A stretch of DNA of 64,000 nucleotides, from the NCBI GenBank assembly GCA_037447655.1, contig JBBHKE010000622.1:48288-112287 (forward strand), in the 5' to 3' direction. The DNA is from Zygnema cylindricum (taxonomy: Eukaryota; Streptophyta; Zygnematophyceae; Zygnematales; Zygnemataceae). Positions 57,480 through 64,000 of this stretch are shown here, in pieces. The first letter of the stretch is position 1. Each line of letters begins with the position of its first letter. Under the pieces are notes generated by a model. It searched no databases and was not told the DNA's origin. It saw only the letters and a program-made list of their open reading frames with translations. Position numbers and translations under genes: made by a program.

Positions 57480-57705
57480 ATTTTAAACACATTGTCGAGA
57501 ATGTGTTTTAAGTTAAGTTTGAAGATGACGTGAGAGTGGGTCGAAAAAACAGAAGACGACAACTTTTCGTACATCTTAAGTTTGAGGATGACGCAAATTG
57601 TATTATGCAATTTTGCTATTTGTACGGCTACAACTTTAGCACTACGACCCTAAGTTTTAACGGCAGAAAAAAACATGTGTACTTAGCCACATGGGGTGTA
57701 CCCTA
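57480..57705 (+). pseudogene. Unrecognised ORF fragment, second degenerate copy
   Basis: Readable as LKFEDDANCIMQFCYLYGYN and TLSFNGRKKH in one frame, similar to the copy at 56,772-57,020. Stops and no start codon. Function unknown. Confidence 0.35.
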
Positions 57706-58239
57706 ATAGAAATGTGGAAACAAAAGAGTCTAAGGGCAAGAGTTGAGCACTTGAACCGTTCCTGAAATGTGACTCTGACATAGCGGTAAAGGTGCACCTT
57801 GCTCTGACCCGGAATTTCGATGACAGTTTCTATGTGACAGTTACAGTCTCTCGACTGTAGTTACATACTCTCATTATTGTTAGTTATTTACTCTTCATTA
57901 TTGGGTCAAAGCAAGCCACCTGCGCATGATATTTTTGTTTCTATGTCACTGTTCCACTGCTTAACTGACGGTTACACCTGATTGCAAGGAGCCGGCTAGA
58001 CTCGCGGGAAAATGTTAGCCGGCCGCAAGTTAAATTGGATGTTTTCAAGAGTCAAAGGTAGTCAACATGGTTTGCCGTCAACTAGTACCAGGTATGTACG
58101 TATTTCTGTACTTGCTTGTACTTTTTGACGTTACTGTTGCTCATGCGCCAATTGAAATTTCAAATTTGCTTCTTCAAAAAGTGTTTCCCTTGAAATGTGG
58201 TTAAAAGTTTGAAAATAACGGCTCGTTATGTAATGAATT

Positions 58240-58325
58240 GTGCACCACTTCCACCACTGGCGGTACAGTATGTTGTACAATAGTGCATCACTTCCACCAC
58301 TGGCGGCACATTATGTTGTACAATG
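58240..58325 (+). repeat. 43-bp tandem duplication
   Basis: Two units of a 43-bp sequence starting GTGCACCACTTCCACCACTGG and GTGCATCACTTCCACCACTGG. Non-coding, about 600 bp upstream of the VAMP start. Confidence 0.8.
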
Positions 58326-58880
58326 GTGCATCATTCCTGCCATCACTATCATCATCATCCCGATTTTCTTTGTACGCGTTTTCTTGGCAACGACCGGCCG
58401 TGGCGGTTCCTGTCATGACGGTTCCTGAAAATGTACGGCGAGTGTTTTCCAACGGCTCTTCCAACTGTACTGCAACCGGTGCACGTCCGCTGAATGCTGA
58501 ACTGCTGATGGCACATGCCATACCGAACTACTGTACCATGACATACCATGAAAGTACAGTATTTCGCACAGTGAAAACTATAAAATCGACGTATATTACG
58601 TAAATTTCGTAAAAAAGTCCAAATACGTACGATGTGTACAACTACGGTTTTGTAATTTGGACCAAAAAGACAAGAAAAAACCTTTAACACATGGGAACAC
58701 ACCCTGATACTGCTTCCTCGCAGTTCATTTTGGGTTGGAAATTGCTCCCTCCAAGGTTATTCACTCCGTCCGGGTGACAGGAAACCAAAACCTGCATAGC
58801 AAGTAAAATCGGTGTTAGGTCACTTTACAGAAATACACAAGGCATCTTAAGTTAAGACGTTTTCTTCTGTTTTTTGAATT

Positions 58881-58934
58881 ATTTCTGGTGAATGCTATAT
58901 TTCTGGTGAAGGCTATATTTCTGGTGAAGGCCAT
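58881..58934 (+). repeat. 18-bp triplication ending at the VAMP start codon
   Basis: Three tandem units ATTTCTGGTGAAKGCYAT, the last ending one base before the ATG. They would lie in the 5' untranslated leader. An in-frame TGA at 58,875-58,877 lies just upstream, so they could not extend the protein much. Confidence 0.85.
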
Positions 58935-60997
58935 ATGGCTCCTCAGAGTCTGATTTACAGTTTTGTCGCTCGTGGAAAGGCTGTGCTTGCCGAGTATTCC
59001 GCTTATGCAGGAAATTTTAATCAGGTAGCTGTGCAGTGTCTGGATCGGCTGCCTCCTGAAAACAAGAAGGCTTCTTACAGTCGAGATGGTTTTGCGTTTA
59101 ATTTTCAGACAGACAATGGCTTCAGTAAGTTTCATCTCCTCCGCTAGTTTGCTTGTAGCAGTCATTTTTTAACTTCTTATCATGAATCCTCCCTAGGAGT
59201 AGGTGCTTTTCTAAGTTCATTTCTTTCTCGTCTTTGTTTTTGATGTTTGATCCGGATTCTCTTTGTTGTAAATCTGAAGATTGTTGCTCTCTCTGATATG
59301 ATATGGTTGTGTTCTGAAAGCCTTATGTTTATGGTACATCAAGCACAAAGTTCTGCATAATCTACTGTACGGGAGGAGACTGACTTGCCATAAAGTATTT
59401 CCAAAAGGTTTTTTGGTAATTTCATATGCATAGAGATTAAGCAATTAGAATTTCTACTTTCAAAGTTTGACATGTTTGTCCTGAAACAGCTCATGCCGCA
59501 GTCAGTTACATCATGAATGCGGAATTTTTTCGGGCACATGTCTGCAATGAGTGATAGGCACATTTGATCAGGTATTGTCTGATTGTACTATGCCCTGCTG
59601 CGACTGAAGATAATAGCTGCAATTTCTTTTGCTGACAAGGAACTATCTTGTCTCATTTGCAGCATACTGTCTCGTGACCGAGGATGGCTTTTCCCGAGCT
59701 GTTGCTTTTGCTTTCCTTAACAGGATCCGTGAGGATTTCGTTTCCCGTTTTGGTGGTGGGAAGGCTGAATCGGCTTTTGAGCATTCTCTTGATCGCCACT
59801 ATGGGTATGTATATGCTTAGGACCTTTCCAGTATCTGCATTGTTCATGAGTCCGGCTTTTTTTCGCAATTATGTTTGTTTTCCTTGCAATCTGGTAGAAG
59901 TGGAGAGCGCGCTAAGTTGAGAATGTGCAACTGAAAAACAGAAGCTGTTTCAACCCCACTTGTGCTATTTGATACAGGATGTGAGGGTAAAAAGAGATTC
60001 TCGGGTTTGTGATGGCTTTTGTCTTTCTAGTCATGCATTACCTAGTATATTGGCTTCTTACCGTTGTGAATAGACAGTGGTCTGGCAGTTAGGTTTACTG
60101 TTGATTAGAGAGGGAGTTTTGGTAGATTGCTTACATTCTGAAAAGGGTTATAATTTGAGGAAGGTGAGTGCCATTCTCTTGTTATGTTTAATTTTTACCG
60201 CCCATAGTTTGGCTCTTGATGCTAGTCAACCCTGAACAAGGTAGGTCAACAATCATGACATTCTGTCTCTCCATGGTTAACAGGCCTAAGTTGAAGGAAG
60301 AAATGGAATACTGTGAAAAGAATCCGGGTGAAGTGGAGAAGGTATCACGCTTGGGCGAACAGGTGAAGGAGGTGAAGAGTGTGATGCTGAACAACATAGA
60401 CTCGGTAAAAGTCTTCTCCTACACCTTGCTTTGTATTATGTCTCTGGTTGAATTTTGCTTTCATTACCAGCGAATTAGCCATTCTCTTGCCATTTTCTTG
60501 CCATGGGCGCTAAATAACGGTTATGGGGACTCATTTTGAGGTTTAGGTGATGAGTCGCGGGATTCGGTTGGAGACGCTAACTGACAAAACAGATGAGCTT
60601 CGTAATGATGTAAGTGGTGGTGTTTTTTTGCTATAACCATTGCAACTATGGCGAAGTTTATAAGTGTCGTTGATGTGGATCTTTTTGGCTTTTCCTTATC
60701 ATCATATTTGGTACTACTACAGTCCCGTCAGTTAATATGTCTGATATTGAACACTGGATTTTTTTGCAGGCTGAGCATTTCCGTGTGACAGGAAATAGAA
60801 TTAAACGGAAGATGTGGTACGATAATTTGAAGGCAAAGATGCTTGTGATTGCCCTTCTTGTGGTTCTCGCCCTCGTCATTTGGGTCTCTGTGTGTCGAGG
60901 CTTTACCTGTAGCAGTGGCTCCAGCACTCCTGCAACCACGACTGCACTATCTCCTCCTCCTCCTCCTCCTCCTCCTCCTCCTGTTGCTACACCATGA
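58935..60997 (+). CDS. VAMP72: VAMP72-class longin R-SNARE with polyproline lumenal tail
   Basis: Vesicle-associated membrane protein that would pair with Qa, Qb and Qc SNAREs in exocytosis and endomembrane traffic. Five exons: 58,935-59,124; 59,663-59,804; 60,284-60,404; 60,547-60,609; 60,770-60,997. All introns are GT-AG and phases agree, giving 247 residues. Residues 1 to about 110 are the longin domain (SLIYSFVARG; NGF then TYC across the first splice; RFGGGKA). The SNARE motif runs about 125-185 with the zero-layer Arg at 155 (MSRG). A membrane anchor at about 196-214 follows a basic stretch (RIKRKMW). The family normally ends just after the anchor near 220 residues. Here about 33 more residues follow, Ser/Thr-rich and then ten consecutive Pro, which would face the lumen or cell exterior. 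The start is chosen because MAPQSLIYSF aligns with the family N-terminus. It is the only intact gene seen. Confidence 0.93.
60953..60982 (+). repeat. CCT trinucleotide run encoding polyproline
   Basis: Ten consecutive CCT codons inside the last VAMP exon. Such pure-codon runs are prone to length change, so alleles may differ in the number of prolines. Confidence 0.95.
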
Positions 60998-62139
60998 AAA
61001 TAACTTGTGTTTCTTTTTTAGTAAGTATCCCCAAAGTTCTGACTGTGTTTGCGCGCTTACCAAGTTGAGGTTTTTGAGGAACAGTTAGTTATCTTTCGCA
61101 AGACTAAAATTTCAGAATCTGCTGTTTGATATATGGCTCATAATAAGTTGGAGGCGGAAGAGAGTCGTCGCTGAGACGTGCATTATGACAAAAAAGAGAG
61201 ATGGATGTGATGATAGTAACTTAAGAAGCTTTATAAGTTTGGGAAGAAGCAGTTGGTAAGGCAGTCTAGCAGCCTAGGGTGCTTTTGTGTAGCATCTTCA
61301 TTACTCAAAAGTCGATTGATAATAGTGAGAGGGAAAGCATGGTGTTAGAGAGTGAATAGTAGAGTGAAAAATTGGTCATTTCTAGGCTCATGACCCGTTT
61401 CTTTGTTTGCAATAATTTGGTGTTTAAAATAAAGAGGATGTGTTTTGGCGGCTATGTTGTGAAAAGTCGGGGATTCATCAGACTCGAGCTTGGACAAAAC
61501 TGAATCCCAAAACTGATTTTTTTTTTTTTTCGACTGGTTTAGGTCCAACAAAATGTCGACATCTGGCAACTGTACTACTTTGTTTATGACATACTTCATA
61601 CTTTATACTTTATCTGTATGCCTCGGCACTCTACTGTCAATTAACGCTTGTCATAGTACTTCTTGTGTAGCAATATAGGGTGTGTTATATAGCCCGTGAA
61701 GTGAGGCTCTGTCCACTCAGAGACATCTGGCATCCAGTACTGCATTTGTTCTCCCAATCCCAGGGAGTCCCTCAAATAGTGTTGTCTCTATTCCAGGCTT
61801 CATTTTATTGTTGCCATTACTTGTTCGTTTTATCTAAGAGAATAACAACATTTTCTTTAGTACTGTGTCAGATTTGGCTCTGGTCCACAGTAATTTAGTC
61901 AACGAGGTTTCTCTCGTTACTGGTGGCTTTGGCCAACATGTTTTTCGAGACATTCCTTGGTAATCAATTTTTTTTAAGACTAAAAGAAAGCAAGGTGATA
62001 AACCATGTGATTGAGTATGTGGGGGCGAAAAAAAGGTAAAGCAAAAAAACTGGAAGGCGAACAGTTGGTAGGGAAAGGAAATACAGCTCAAAAGAGGAAA
62101 ACTAAAAGACAAGTTAAAAAAGACAACAAAATAGCAAAC
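60998..62139. other. Downstream of VAMP, no gene recognised
   Basis: Presumed 3' untranslated region followed by AT-rich intergenic sequence. No clear canonical polyadenylation signal close to the stop, and no recognisable exon. Confidence 0.4.
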
Positions 62140-62141
62140 TA

Positions 62142-62348
62142 CTGTGATTCGCTGTTAGTGTTAATGTATTTTTTGTCACTTAAAACATCTTTTCTCCATA
62201 CACACATGTCGGATTTTGGATCTAGCGACTGCGATTGAAAGGTAACATCCTCGGGTTTCGATTGGCAGTCTCAAATTGAAAATGGACAAAAGATAAAAGA
62301 TGTTTAAAGTGGTGAAAAAATTTTGAACAGTAATAGTGATACGCGGTC
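62142..62348. mobile_element. TA-flanked MITE, degraded copy
   Basis: 207 bp with imperfect inverted ends (CTGTGATTCGCTGTTAGTGT and the reverse complement of ACAGTAATAGTGATACGCGG). It is flanked by TA at 62,140-62,141 and 62,349-62,350. The interior matches the copy at 63,281 (CACATGTCGGATTTTGGATC against CGCATGTCAGATTGTGGATC). Confidence 0.7.
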
Positions 62349-62350
62349 TA

Positions 62351-63278
62351 ATGCCCGAATCTCAACCTATGAGTGGGCGAAACTTGTCAGTCTTCTGAAT
62401 GTTGAATACTGGGTAATCTCATGCAAGAGAAATAATCAGTGGTTGTTTTGTCCTGGTTGTATCAATGTCTATTTCACTCTCGGTTGACAAATTGAGTTGA
62501 AATTTAAGACGATAGTTCACAAGTCTTGCAGAATTTTCTCAATAATTTTGGGTAAATTGTTCAATTTCAATTTGTGTGATCATGGGGTTGGAGGTGTGTG
62601 ACCCATGTAATAATTAATTGACAACGTGAACATATTCTAATGTTTAATGATATGATATAATCATTATGTTTTATGGTGGCTGATGGTGTCTCGAGTACTG
62701 TGGTCTACCCATCGCTGCCTGCTTAGAACATAAATTGTTAAAAATTTAGCCTCAATGATTAGCATTTTTTAGGGACATTGGTCGAGCCTTTCAAAACCAA
62801 AACTAGATCTGGCAAACTTGACGAAAGGAAGATAATTCTTCAGTTTGCCGGGGTGAACATTATTACATTGCTCATCGTTATTTGTTTTAATAGCATTGAT
62901 TCTAAATTCGCGACTATTTCTGGCCAAATATCACAAAATAGAGTTAACAACATTATTCAAGGATGTGTCACAAAATAGAGAACAACATTATTCAAGGATG
63001 TGGACTACAACCTGTCACGTCTCCTTGCGCTAAATTAGTATAATTCGTTCTAATTTTGCATTAACACTAATAAAACTTTAACGTTAATAACGATGAGCTG
63101 TGTATACGCACTACAAAGGCGGTTACATAGTTAGGTGTGTACGGTTGATTATTAGGCATCTGAATAAAAGTAGCAAATATAATTTTGTGCTTCTTTTCTC
63201 ACATCCGAGGTTGAGGTCACAAAGCGAAAAGATGGACTGTGCCAACAGAGCAAGTCGATTGGACTTGATTGAGTGCAA
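62351..63278. other. Intergenic, nothing recognised
   Basis: AT-rich. A short direct repeat GTGTCACAAAATAGAG/ATTCAAGGATGTG near 62,955-63,001 is the only structure noticed. Confidence 0.35.
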
Positions 63279-63280
63279 TA

Positions 63281-63496
63281 CACCATGAATCGCTATTAGT
63301 GTTACTATTTTTCTCGTCTCTCAAAACATATTTTTTTCCGTACACGCATGTCAGATTGTGGATCTAACGGTTGCGATTGAAAGATAAGATTTTCAGCTTC
63401 CGATTGGTTGCCTCAAATTGAGAATTGGATACATGTATACAAAGAAGATGTTTTAGCCGGTGAAAAAATTATTCACACTAATAGCGATTCACGGTG
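63281..63496. mobile_element. TA-flanked MITE, well-preserved copy
   Basis: 216 bp with inverted termini CACCATGAATCGCTATTAGTGT and CACCGTGAATCGCTATTAGTGT (one mismatch, 20 shown identical otherwise). It is flanked by TA at 63,279-63,280 and 63,497-63,498. TA target and long simple TIR point to a Tc1/mariner (Stowaway-like) MITE. Related TIR phrases are scattered at 11.9-12.6 kb and 18.0-18.7 kb. Confidence 0.82.
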
Positions 63497-63498
63497 TA

Positions 63499-64000
63499 GT
63501 ACCTGCACATTTACCAATTTCAAGTAATCTTTTACTACCGTACAACATTGGTCAAGCATAATCCATACCGCTCTTATCGCACTCTTGTATTAGAGGAAAG
63601 CGCTAGTGAGAAAAGCCTTGTAATTTATAATGGAAGTGCATCCAAACTTACAAGCTGAGATTTTCTGTAAGAAGCCAAGGTGTATATGGAACTTTGCCTA
63701 TTGGATAAGCATTCACCCAAATATTAGGTCAATCTAGAAGAAGGAGAATCCGAGCGTCGTAGGACCCTCACTATATTGAAAAGTAAGCTTAAGTAAGTCT
63801 TAGAAATTTGAGTCTAGGACTTAGAATATTTTTAGAATACCAACTGTTCAATATTTACCAAATTTAGTGTAGATTTTTTGTAGTATCTACACGAATTGAT
63901 ATCTTTAAGTTAATTAGTGTGTAGGGCCGCCAATGAATGTAGACGTGATAAGAATCATCCGGATTTTTAGGATATAGATATTGTTAGTGGACAATTCTGG
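63499..64000. other. Intergenic, nothing recognised
   Basis: AT-rich sequence with no coding, RNA or repeat signature that I can support. Confidence 0.35.

Overview
This window is eukaryotic nuclear DNA from the green-plant lineage. The one clearly intact gene is a plant-type longin R-SNARE (VAMP72 class) with GT-AG introns. Almost everything else is transposon debris of plant-genome type: Ty1/copia, chromodomain Ty3/gypsy, a pogo-like DNA transposon, hAT-type and TA-target MITEs, and tRNA-derived SINE heads. Low gene density, a transposon-linked cytosine methyltransferase remnant and a huge minisatellite suggest a large, repeat-rich streptophyte genome. A charophyte alga such as Chara is my best guess, but that is inference.

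Layout. 0-1.2 kb: a GC-rich stretch with a possible first exon of a secreted protein (minus strand) and a 10-N gap flanked by an exact 99-bp duplication. 1.6-6.5 kb: three copies of one hAT-type MITE with 8-bp target duplications; the third is split by a complete but non-coding copia-like LTR element (two 741-bp LTRs, initiator-Met primer site, 5-bp target duplication). 7.2-9.4 kb: decayed copia. 10.0-22.1 kb: two near-identical ~6-kb copies separated by a second 10-N gap, possibly an assembly artefact. They carry the 5' part of a pogo-like transposon, whose transposase exons continue to 24.8 kb. 25.2-30.1 kb: 5'-truncated chromodomain gypsy element with an extra ORF between pol and the 3' LTR. 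30.25-31.6 kb: broken DNMT3-like C5-methyltransferase. 32.1-41.6 kb: about 134 tandem copies of a 71-bp purine-rich unit, each carrying a G-quadruplex pattern. 42.9-54.1 kb: SINE head, inverted pogo fragment and at least three copia gag/pol remnants on the minus strand. 54.9-58.3 kb: a TA-flanked MITE, a second SINE head and a degenerate duplicated ORF. 58.9-61.0 kb: the VAMP72 gene. 62-63.5 kb: two related TA-flanked MITEs.

The most novel observation is an uncharacterised accessory protein: basic N-terminus, acidic low-complexity region, a central domain with conserved Trp/Pro/His motifs, and a C-terminal coiled coil. It occurs both inside the presumed first intron of the pogo-like DNA transposon and in the post-pol position of the gypsy retrotransposon. 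Two unrelated transposon classes therefore appear to share one accessory gene family. The other striking features are the 9.5-kb G4 minisatellite, the methyltransferase remnant beside the gypsy element, and a polyproline lumenal extension on the VAMP.
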